DNA of 20,422 nucleotides from a virus: the IMG/VR virus record IMGVR_UViG_3300009420_001223, positions 1 to 20,422 of that record, one strand, 5' to 3'. Under the pieces are notes generated by a model that was given only the letters and a program-made list of their open reading frames with translations, ran no database searches and was not told where the DNA came from. The position numbers were made by a program, and so were the translations under genes. Positions within the stretch are counted from its first letter, which is position 1. Each line of letters begins with the position of its first letter. Shown one piece after another: positions 14,670-20,422 of this stretch.

Positions 14670-15326
14670 CTATTTATAAAGAACCCGCAACGCATTTTCA
14701 CCAGGTTTACAAAATATTTTAGTTTCTTTTAATGATTCTGTGTGATTTCTATAAGTATCTTTAGTTGATGTTACTATTTGTATTTCTCTATCTAGACCAT
14801 CATGTGAAAAAGTATGAGTTTCAACAGTATCATCAGGATTTATTGTAGATGTGGGTCTCTCAGTTTTTACTCTATTTCTTAGCAGAAACTCTTGATATAC
14901 CCAATTCCAAAACAATACATAACTATACCCTTCTTCTGGAAAATATGTGTGTACTTTAAATCCAAATACTGTACGACATCTTTCACCCCACCAGGTATTT
15001 GTTCTTAAATATTCCCAATGGTCATTTTTTACTGATTTCATAAGTGTGGGCGTACAATTTTCATAATCATAAGCTTCATTGTTCTCAAAGAGATATGCAC
15101 CAGAGTTTCTTAGATTTTTTAATTCTTCAGTAATACCTTCTTTACCCATAAGTTTATCAGAATAAAACTCATCTGGAGATTCATATATTTTTCTTATTTC
15201 TTTATGATTATCTATAACACCCAAGTGAAATCTCAAACCTATCGGATATTGTCCAATGTGGTCTATATGAGTTTTTTCATACATGTATGTTATTAACCAC
15301 TCGTTTATTGATTTATCTATTATCAT
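14670..15326 (-). CDS. Unknown 218-aa protein downstream of the cupin pair
   Basis: I do not recognise a family. The protein is rich in Trp, Tyr and charged residues, with ENDxxE/YDYEN-like acidic patches and a TWWGERCRTVFGFKVHTYFPEEGYS segment near the middle. There are single cysteines at scattered positions but no evident metal or nucleotide motif, signal peptide or membrane helix. The start overlaps the stop of the second cupin gene (ATGA), and its TAG is embedded in a late-promoter sequence. Co-expression with the oxygenase and cupins suggests a related task or a virion role, by context only. Confidence 0.55.
   Translation of the reverse strand: MIIDKSINEWLITYMYEKTHIDHIGQYPIGLRFHLGVIDNHKEIRKIYESPDEFYSDKLMGKEGITEELKNLRNSGAYLFENNEAYDYENCTPTLMKSVKNDHWEYLRTNTWWGERCRTVFGFKVHTYFPEEGYSYVLFWNWVYQEFLLRNRVKTERPTSTINPDDTVETHTFSHDGLDREIQIVTSTKDTYRNHTESLKETKIFCKPGENALRVLYK
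14671..14678 (-). promoter_or_regulatory. T4-type late promoter at the start of the 147-aa gene
   Basis: The minus strand reads TATAAATA, exactly the T4 late -10 consensus bound by gp55. It overlaps the stop codon of the upstream gene. With T4 spacing (box at -13 to -6) transcription would start at 14665, the A of the next ATG. Confidence 0.55.
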
Positions 15327-15874
15327 AACATATTAATTGTTAGCGATAGTCTAGGACCATCTGTTGATTTTACATAATGTTTAGTTCCTTTAGGTATATA
15401 TAATACATCTCCCGGTGGCAATATAACATCTTCAGTTTCATTTAAAACCCAATGACATGTACCATAAATTTGTTTTACATAAACATCATATTGTGGGTGG
15501 TCATGACTTTTTAATCCACCTCTACCTTCTTTACTCATATAAAAATTACCACGAACAGGATAAAACGCAAAACTATCTGACATTGCAGCCTCTAACATTC
15601 GTAATTCTTCAGTTAAATCAAAAACATTAGATATTATTAATGTATGACCCTTTTCATAGTAATCTAATATCTTAGAATACTCTAAATACCCTTCTGAATC
15701 AAACATTCCTTTTTGATTAGATTCACCATCATATGAGTTTATAACTTCTATACTAGGACTATGTGTATGAAATTCATGTGGAAATCTTCTTCTCATTTTC
15801 CAAAAGTTTAACACATGCTTTTCTTCAAGATGTATAGTATATTCTTCCAACAATTCTTTAAATTCTTCTTTCAT
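15323..15874 (-). CDS. Cupin/JmjC-like putative oxygenase, copy 2
   Basis: This 183-aa protein shows a compact cupin-type core: SHDHPQYDVYVKQIYGTCHW (123-142) followed by LPPGDVLYIPKGTKHYV (152-168). The pattern parallels Cupin_4/JmjC hydroxylases such as YcfD/RoxA ('HxDxxDVFLxQxxG...PGDxLYxPRGxxH'). Candidate ligands are His124, His126 and His166. The spacing differs by one residue from the classic HxD, so the metal site may be HxH. It lacks the C-terminal domains of full ribosomal oxygenases. It follows copy 1 with no spacer (TAAATG) and has exactly the same length. Protein hydroxylation is a reasonable guess, not a demonstrated role. Confidence 0.72.
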   Translation of the reverse strand: MKEEFKELLEEYTIHLEEKHVLNFWKMRRRFPHEFHTHSPSIEVINSYDGESNQKGMFDSEGYLEYSKILDYYEKGHTLIISNVFDLTEELRMLEAAMSDSFAFYPVRGNFYMSKEGRGGLKSHDHPQYDVYVKQIYGTCHWVLNETEDVILPPGDVLYIPKGTKHYVKSTDGPRLSLTINML

Positions 15875-16426
15875 TTATCTCATACGAATTGATAATGATA
15901 GTCTAGGACCATCTGTGTTTTTTATATAGTGTTTAGTTCCTTTAGATATAAACAATACATCTCCCGGTGGCAATATAACATCTTCAGTTTCATTTAAAAC
16001 CCAATGTGAAGTACCATAAATTTGTTTTACATAAACATCAAATAGTGGGTGGTCATGACTTTGAAAACCCCCTTTATCAGTTTTACTCATATAAAAATTA
16101 CCATACACAGGATAAAATGCAAAACTATCTGATATTACATTCTCTAACATCCTCAATTCTTTAGTTAAATCAAAAACATTAGACATTATAATTGTATGAC
16201 CGTTTTCATAGTAATTTAATATTTTATTATATTCTAAATAACCTTCAGAATCAAACATTCCCTTATGGTAAGATTCACCATCATAAGAGTTTGTAACTTC
16301 TATACTAGCAGACTGTGTATGAAACTCATGAGGAAATCTTCTTCTCATTTTCCAAAAGTTTAACACATCCCTTTCTTCAAGATGTATAGTATATTCTTCT
16401 AATAATTCTTTAAATTCTAATTCCAT
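15875..16426 (-). CDS. Cupin/JmjC-like putative oxygenase, copy 1
   Basis: This 183-aa protein is the upstream member of the pair. The core is SHDHPLFDVYVKQIYGTSHW (123-142) followed by LPPGDVLFISKGTKHYI (152-168), with candidate metal ligands His124, His126 and His166. It keeps all proposed ligands despite drift elsewhere, so both copies are probably functional. Differences from copy 2 cluster at residues 95-98, 108, 115-122 and 127-128, close to the metal site, which hints at different substrates. The gene overlaps the upstream 2OG oxygenase by 10 bases and belongs to the same late transcript. Confidence 0.72.
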   Translation of the reverse strand: MELEFKELLEEYTIHLEERDVLNFWKMRRRFPHEFHTQSASIEVTNSYDGESYHKGMFDSEGYLEYNKILNYYENGHTIIMSNVFDLTKELRMLENVISDSFAFYPVYGNFYMSKTDKGGFQSHDHPLFDVYVKQIYGTSHWVLNETEDVILPPGDVLFISKGTKHYIKNTDGPRLSLSIRMR

Positions 16427-17067
16427 GATAATGCATTACCTTTATTTACATATGAATACCAACCAGTCATAATCATTTTTTCTGTTTTATAACTAGGCAT
16501 ACCTCTATGAGTATGTGTAAAATCTGAAGGCCAAAATACTAATAATCCTTTCTCTGGTTTAATATTATATTTTTGATATAAGAATGATGTTTCACCACCA
16601 TCTTCACAGTCATTCAGATAAATCATCCAGACCAACATTCGTTTAGTAGATATAATATCTCCTCTCTCAGAATGCCAACCGTTATATGCATGACCTTTAG
16701 GATATTTTTGAAAGTTAAAATCAGGGTCCATTTTAAATGCACCCCCCTCTTTTAACATAGGATATGCATCCGTGTAATTGTCCAGTGCAAACTGAACCCA
16801 GTCTAACATATATCTTAGGGGTGGACAATCTAAAGTTGGCCATGTTATACTTCTTTCATAGCATTCTTTATAAGAATTGTTTATGCCATCCCATGTTTCT
16901 ATTTCGCCAGATGATGAGTTCATTGAAGTGCCACCATACAAATCTAAAGTATTAGTCCAATCAATTACAGGATTAATAACATCATCAGGTGCATAATAAC
17001 CCTTAATGAATAAGTCATCTTGTTTGTTAATTTCGTGTTCTTTTATATCACTCATTTCACATGCCAT
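16417..17067 (-). CDS. 2OG-Fe(II) oxygenase, prolyl-4-hydroxylase-like
   Basis: This 216-aa protein has the double-stranded beta-helix pattern of P4H-type dioxygenases: GHAYNGWHSERGD (125-137), RMLVWMIYLND, DGGETSF (156-162) and LVFWPSDFTHTHRG (176-189). Likely iron ligands are His132, Glu134 (an HxE variant of HxD) and His185 or His187; a lysine at about 194-197 may bind 2-oxoglutarate. It would hydroxylate a protein or free amino acid using O2 and 2-oxoglutarate. Oxygenases of this kind are common in marine T4-like phages, with unknown targets. A second ATG at 17055 (MSDIKEHEI) is an alternative start. It begins 20 bases after a TATAAATA late promoter. Confidence 0.85.
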   Translation of the reverse strand: MACEMSDIKEHEINKQDDLFIKGYYAPDDVINPVIDWTNTLDLYGGTSMNSSSGEIETWDGINNSYKECYERSITWPTLDCPPLRYMLDWVQFALDNYTDAYPMLKEGGAFKMDPDFNFQKYPKGHAYNGWHSERGDIISTKRMLVWMIYLNDCEDGGETSFLYQKYNIKPEKGLLVFWPSDFTHTHRGMPSYKTEKMIMTGWYSYVNKGNALSWN

Positions 17068-17087
17068 AATTTAATATATTATATAGT

Positions 17088-17095
17088 TATTTATA
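17088..17095 (-). promoter_or_regulatory. T4-type late promoter ahead of the 2OG oxygenase/cupin block
   Basis: The minus strand reads TATAAATA exactly, just past the gp23 terminator. The predicted start is near 17082, giving a leader of about 15 bases to the ATG at 17067 or 27 bases to the one at 17055. Confidence 0.75.
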
Positions 17096-17112
17096 CAAGT
17101 TTAAGACCCAGA

Positions 17113-17140
17113 AATGAAAAGGGGTAGACTTCTCTACCCC
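17113..17140 (-). terminator. Intrinsic terminator after gp23
   Basis: Bases 17121-17128 and 17133-17140 form a perfect 8-bp GC-rich stem (GGGGTAGA / TCTACCCC) with a 4-base GAAG loop on the minus strand, followed by TTTTCATTTC. It is 26 bases past the gp23 stop. It should insulate the abundant gp23 message from the oxygenase block. Confidence 0.85.
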
Positions 17141-17166
17141 AATTCGTTTACTATTGAAAGTAAAGA

Positions 17167-18510
17167 TTACATTAAGTTTGCAACCTGTACTCTACGGTAG
17201 TATCTGTTAGCGTTTGCAGAACCACTTCCGTTTATAACAGCAGCGTCCCCTGTTCCAGCTTCAGCAAATGGATTTGCTTGTAACCCGTAACGAGTTTTAA
17301 ATCCAATTTTTGGTTGGAAAGTATCTTGACCAACGGCACGGACCATTTGTAATGGTACATACGGACAGTAGAACATTCCACTATCATATGGTGAAGAACC
17401 TTTGTAACCTACTACAAAGTATTGTTTAGCAGTGTTATTTGCAGAATATGGGTCAATATAAACTTTATATTTACCATTCAGAACACCAGCAAAAGTATTA
17501 CCTGTATCATCAACATTTAAATTGTTGTTGAGCGCAGGTGCGTAATCTAATACACCAGCCATTTGAAGTGCCGAAGCAACATCAGATGAACAGATGATTA
17601 AGTTACCTTTCCCTCTACGAGTTCTTTGTGCAATAGCATTAGCTTCTCTTTCTACTTGAAACATAAGTCCTTTGAATCTTTCAACAGACCATCTGCCGTT
17701 AGAGTCAGTATCAAGGTCAAATATACCTTCAGCAGTAGTGTTTACTGTTCCAGTATTTGCAGAAGCACCTTTCTCAGCGTTTTTGTAGATAGTTCTAACT
17801 ACTTCACGGTTAATCTCAGCTAAAATTTCACTTGACAAAATATTTGCAAGTTCAGTTTCAGCGTCAAGTCCATGAATCGCTTTTAGGTCTTGTGCAAGTT
17901 CCATAGTGTATTCAGCTTTCAATGCACGAGATTTAGCAGTTACAGTTGATTTCTCAATACTGAACGCCATTTCTGCGAATTGATTACCAGAATCTTCCCC
18001 CAATGATTCAGCCGCAGCTGTACTCATTGCAGTACCGGTAGTATGAGTACCAGGTGAACCGTCGTTTAAGACAGCAGGGTTAGTTCCACTATGAGCAGTA
18101 GTTGAAAAACCATCAACAGCTGAACCAGTCGCATTACGACCAGAAAAATCTGTATCAGCTTCATCAAACATTGCTTCAGTTCCAGATTGGTTTGAATATC
18201 TAGAACGCATTGCAAAGATAAGACCAGTTGGTCCTGTCATTGGTTGTACGCCACAGATATCATAAGCAATAAGGTTAGGCATTGCTCTTCTTACTAAAGA
18301 AATTAGGATTGGATCCCAATTACTTACACCACTACCTGTAGAGTTAGTAGGTGTTTCAGCAAGAAACGCTTGGTCTTCTTTAAGAGCCCTTTCTTGGTTC
18401 TCTAAGATGACTGATGTAACAGCTCTTTTATAACTATCCTTAATCTCACCGAGGTCAGGATGGTCTAAAACTGGCTGCCACTTTTTTTCATAAGTTTCCG
18501 ATAAATACAT
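17167..18510 (-). CDS. 23: gp23 major capsid protein precursor
   Basis: This 447-aa HK97-fold protein (T4 gp23 is 521 aa) forms the hexamers of the head. LVRRAMPNLIAYDICGVQPM (71-90) is nearly identical to T4 gp23 (MVRRAIPNLIAFDICGVQPM) and is followed by GPTGLIFAMRSRY. LAE at 50-52 fits the gp21 cleavage rule (hydrophobic-x-Glu), so a propeptide of about 52 residues is probably removed in the prohead, leaving a mature protein starting TPTNSTG. The C-terminus YRRVQVANLM is typical of marine relatives. A strong ribosome-binding site AAGGAG lies 10 bases upstream. It follows gp22 by 18 bases and ends at a terminator. Confidence 0.97.
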   Translation of the reverse strand: MYLSETYEKKWQPVLDHPDLGEIKDSYKRAVTSVILENQERALKEDQAFLAETPTNSTGSGVSNWDPILISLVRRAMPNLIAYDICGVQPMTGPTGLIFAMRSRYSNQSGTEAMFDEADTDFSGRNATGSAVDGFSTTAHSGTNPAVLNDGSPGTHTTGTAMSTAAAESLGEDSGNQFAEMAFSIEKSTVTAKSRALKAEYTMELAQDLKAIHGLDAETELANILSSEILAEINREVVRTIYKNAEKGASANTGTVNTTAEGIFDLDTDSNGRWSVERFKGLMFQVEREANAIAQRTRRGKGNLIICSSDVASALQMAGVLDYAPALNNNLNVDDTGNTFAGVLNGKYKVYIDPYSANNTAKQYFVVGYKGSSPYDSGMFYCPYVPLQMVRAVGQDTFQPKIGFKTRYGLQANPFAEAGTGDAAVINGSGSANANRYYRRVQVANLM

Positions 18511-18528
18511 ATCTTCTTCTCTCCTTGT

Positions 18529-19635
18529 TTAGTTACTAGATATTTTCATATCTTTGGTTTTACTAATTGCGTTGGTATATGCAGCCATAGCATTCGACAA
18601 GTCTTCGTTAGAAGTTTCCCCGCCCACCGCAACATCATCTATATCTGTGTTATCCACAGACTTTTCAGCTTTTTGCCCAAAGTAAGATTCCTTAATGGTA
18701 CCCACTTTTTTTGCAAAATCTTCTTCAGAAGAATACTCAACACCTTCAACAAGACTGTCGAATTTTTCTTTAGCTGTATCAGCTAAATCTTTAGAATTTT
18801 CATCAATGATATCTTGTCTTTTCAGACCACCATTAATTTTATTCATTTCAACATTTTTGTTAATTTCTTCGTTAAGTTTTTTCTCTAATCCCTCAATCTT
18901 ACTAGCTTGGTCCTCAAGAACATCATATTTCTCATCTGGGACATCAATATAATGGTCTTCAAATAATTTTTTGAGTCCACCAATGAAGTCTTCAGCGATT
19001 TCGCCCTTGATTCCTCTTTCTAGTGCTATCTTATTTTCATTCATCCATTCTTCAACCACATAGTTTAAGTATGAATCAACTTTTTCAGTTAACGCAGATT
19101 TTGATTTTGAGATTTCTTCTTCAAATTTAGTATCATATTCAGCAGCTAATCTATTTTTTTCTGCTTTAACTTTTGAGTTAATTGCAGCTTCAAATATAGT
19201 AGCAGCTTTTTGTTTAAATTCTTCAGATAAATCTGAATCGCCAACAAGTGCCTCAATGTGTTCTTTAACATCAATTTCAGAATCTTTTTTAGCTTTCGCT
19301 TCTTTTTCTTCTTCTTCGACATCTTTTTTAACATCTTCGACTTTCTTCTCTTTGATTGTTTCATCTTTAGAATCGGTTTCTTCGTATGAAGCTTTCAAGT
19401 GTGATGGTTCCCCAGCAACTTGAGCACTTTTAGATACGGTGTCAGAAACCTGTTTAACTTTCTTCGTACCGTCAGGATTACTGTCCGTAGGTTTAACTAC
19501 AGGTGCGCCTAAATCTTCGCCGTCGTTTGATAGATGGGTAGGTTCAGCTGCAACAGCATTCTTTTTAGGAGCGTCAGCGTTTGGATTCGCCGAAGCCTCT
19601 ACGATAGTTTCAGTTATTTTTTCTGATTCTGCCAT
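18529..19635 (-). CDS. 22: gp22 prohead core scaffold protein
   Basis: This 368-aa protein (T4 gp22 is about 270 aa) is strongly acidic and rich in Lys, Glu and Asp. Long predicted coiled coil covers about 90-310, including KKDVEEEEKEAKAKKDSEID, LEKKLNEEINKNVEMNKING and KEKFDSLVEG. The first 80 residues are low-complexity and Pro/Ala/Thr-rich, an extension beyond T4. Identity rests on composition and on its place between gp21 and gp23. It would fill the prohead and be degraded by gp21. A strong AGAGGAGA ribosome-binding site lies 6 bases before the ATG. Confidence 0.9.
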   Translation of the reverse strand: MAESEKITETIVEASANPNADAPKKNAVAAEPTHLSNDGEDLGAPVVKPTDSNPDGTKKVKQVSDTVSKSAQVAGEPSHLKASYEETDSKDETIKEKKVEDVKKDVEEEEKEAKAKKDSEIDVKEHIEALVGDSDLSEEFKQKAATIFEAAINSKVKAEKNRLAAEYDTKFEEEISKSKSALTEKVDSYLNYVVEEWMNENKIALERGIKGEIAEDFIGGLKKLFEDHYIDVPDEKYDVLEDQASKIEGLEKKLNEEINKNVEMNKINGGLKRQDIIDENSKDLADTAKEKFDSLVEGVEYSSEEDFAKKVGTIKESYFGQKAEKSVDNTDIDDVAVGGETSNEDLSNAMAAYTNAISKTKDMKISSN

Positions 19636-19656
19636 TGAAAATCTCCTCTATTTATT

Positions 19657-19670
19657 TTATAGTACTATAA
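19657..19670. promoter_or_regulatory. 14-base perfect palindrome upstream of gp22
   Basis: TTATAGTACTATAA reads the same on both strands and lies 22 bases before the gp22 start, in the leader downstream of its late promoter. It could be a protein-binding operator or form a small RNA stem; AT-rich chance is also possible. Confidence 0.3.
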
Positions 19671-19701
19671 ACTCACAAAACATTTTTTAGAGTTCAGTGA
19701 A

Positions 19702-19709
19702 TATTTATA
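19702..19709 (-). promoter_or_regulatory. T4-type late promoter ahead of gp22-gp23
   Basis: The minus strand reads TATAAATA exactly, starting 3 bases after the gp21 stop. The predicted start near 19696 gives a leader of about 61 bases to gp22, longer than for the other sites. Confidence 0.75.
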
Positions 19710-19712
19710 ATA

Positions 19713-20360
19713 TTACAGTTTTCTAATAAACGATTCAAAAATTTCTAGATTTTTTACTTCTAAATTCTTCTGTTTCGTTTTAATCACTTCCATCTTCCAC
19801 GCCTCAATGTCTTTCTCGACAAGAAGACCGCTGTCCCATACCCACTCTTTACCTTCCATAATGCCTTCTACGAAAGCGGCTGGTGCTGAAGGGTCTGCTA
19901 CAATGTCGGCGGCAGTAGCTAACATGAAATCATCTTTCACATAGTTAGCGCCGTTTCGTTGCATGATGGAACCCATCCCTCTTGACGATACTCCCAATTG
20001 AGCACCCTCATCAATAAGACCTTTTACAATCTTACCATAGGGCGTGTCCATGATTTTAGCTTCACCAATAAAGTTATCACCATCCGGATAAAGTTTCTTA
20101 ATCATATGAGAAACTCTTTCTAGATTGACTGTTGGTCCGTCAGGATGTCCTAACTCGCCGAAAGCACGATTTTTATTGATAAATTCTTTGTTGTATCTTG
20201 TTACTTCTTTCATAAGAATTTCTTTGGGGTATACACGCCCATTTCTATTCTTGATGTTCGATTGTAAAAAGACACCTTTAATTTTGTATTCTTTTTTGCC
20301 GTCCTTAGTTTCTTCTACCAAGTATTCAGCACTTGAACATTCTTCTGAAATTAATTTCAT
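19713..20360 (-). CDS. 21: gp21 prohead core protease
   Basis: This 215-aa serine protease (T4 gp21 is 212 aa) is part of the prohead core and cleaves gp23, gp22 and other core proteins during head maturation. ELGHPDGPTVNLERVSHMI (69-87) carries His72 and His85, and LGVSSRGMG (122-130) carries the catalytic serine (Ser125 or Ser126) in the SSRG motif shared with T4 gp21. KNRNGRVYP (37-45) near the N-terminus is also typical of the family. It is preceded by a GA-rich ribosome-binding stretch and an exact late promoter. The upstream gene (expected gp20 portal) is outside the window. Confidence 0.95.
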   Translation of the reverse strand: MKLISEECSSAEYLVEETKDGKKEYKIKGVFLQSNIKNRNGRVYPKEILMKEVTRYNKEFINKNRAFGELGHPDGPTVNLERVSHMIKKLYPDGDNFIGEAKIMDTPYGKIVKGLIDEGAQLGVSSRGMGSIMQRNGANYVKDDFMLATAADIVADPSAPAAFVEGIMEGKEWVWDSGLLVEKDIEAWKMEVIKTKQKNLEVKNLEIFESFIRKL

Positions 20361-20392
20361 ACTGTTCTCTCTCTCTATCTTTTGTTATATAC

Positions 20393-20400
20393 TATTTATA
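20393..20400 (-). promoter_or_regulatory. T4-type late promoter ahead of gp21
   Basis: The minus strand reads TATAAATA exactly. The predicted start is near 20387, giving a leader of about 27 bases ending in GAGAGAGAGA before the gp21 ATG. Confidence 0.78.
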
Positions 20401-20422
20401 CAAACTTATAACTTAAATGTTA

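Larger units (their letters stand above)
15323..16426 (-). repeat. Tandem gene duplication of the cupin gene
   Basis: Two directly repeated 552-base genes (15323-15874 and 15875-16426) encode proteins of 183 aa with about 34 differences and no gaps by my count, or about 81% identity. The repeat junction is exactly stop-to-start. Confidence 0.85.

Noticed and set aside
19146-19364. 72-aa lysine-rich frame inside gp22
   Set aside because: It is an out-of-frame reading of the Lys/Glu-rich scaffold gene; low complexity explains the open frame.
18695-19690. Plus-strand frames opposite gp22
   Set aside because: They are antisense to the gp22 coding sequence and have Ser/Phe-rich shadow composition.
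20401-20422. Possible end of gp20 at the right edge
   Set aside because: Only 22 bases remain, which is too short to assign.
1-20422. tRNA genes, CRISPR arrays, insertion sequences, integrase or att sites
   Set aside because: I saw no cloverleaf-like sequence, regular spaced repeats, transposase or recombinase in the window.

Overview
The window is a densely packed piece of a T4-like (Straboviridae-type) tailed phage genome, probably marine. Every gene I accept lies on the minus strand, so transcription runs from high to low coordinates. The T4 core genes occur in the order gp21, gp22, gp23, (accessory block), tail-tube-like protein, uvsY, uvsW, (accessory block), gp55, gp47, gp46. From memory this matches the order in marine T4-like phages of cyanobacteria and Pelagibacter. 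The DNA is very AT-rich in the accessory genes (one counted desaturase line is 15% GC) and clearly less so in the capsid genes (one counted gp23 line is 50% GC). No photosynthesis gene is visible. A SAR11/Pelagibacter or other low-GC marine host is plausible, but the host cannot be read from this window.

Right end (20422 to 17100): a head-morphogenesis module with prohead protease gp21, scaffold gp22 and major capsid protein gp23. Exact copies of the T4 late promoter TATAAATA precede gp21 and gp22, and a perfect stem-loop terminator follows gp23. Next (17095 to 13549) comes a block headed by another TATAAATA: a prolyl-4-hydroxylase-like 2OG-Fe(II) oxygenase, two tandem cupin/JmjC-like proteins about 81% identical, an unknown 218-aa protein, an unknown 147-aa protein with its own TATAAATA at the start codon, and a tail-tube-family protein.

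Middle (13548 to 10654): recombination genes uvsY and uvsW, with a second, unrelated-looking 2OG-Fe(II) oxygenase between them, then a small conserved protein of Sm-like appearance. The region 10581 to 6930 is the most striking part: five consecutive membrane-bound fatty-acid-desaturase-like genes, all with intact three-part histidine boxes, mostly translationally coupled, inserted between the Sm-like gene and gp55.

Left end (6906 to 1): late sigma factor gp55, the gp47/gp46 recombination nuclease, a peptide deformylase, a 64-aa two-helix membrane protein, a compact fold-type-II PLP enzyme, a GT-B-like glycosyltransferase and the N-terminal part of a DNA methyltransferase running off the edge. 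Replication and late-transcription functions are therefore interleaved with host-modifying enzymes. Nine of the 23 genes look like iron-dependent oxygen-activating enzymes (five desaturases, two 2OG oxygenases, two cupins), which gives the window its character.

There is no gap over 300 bases without a gene. I saw no tRNA, CRISPR array, insertion sequence or integrase.
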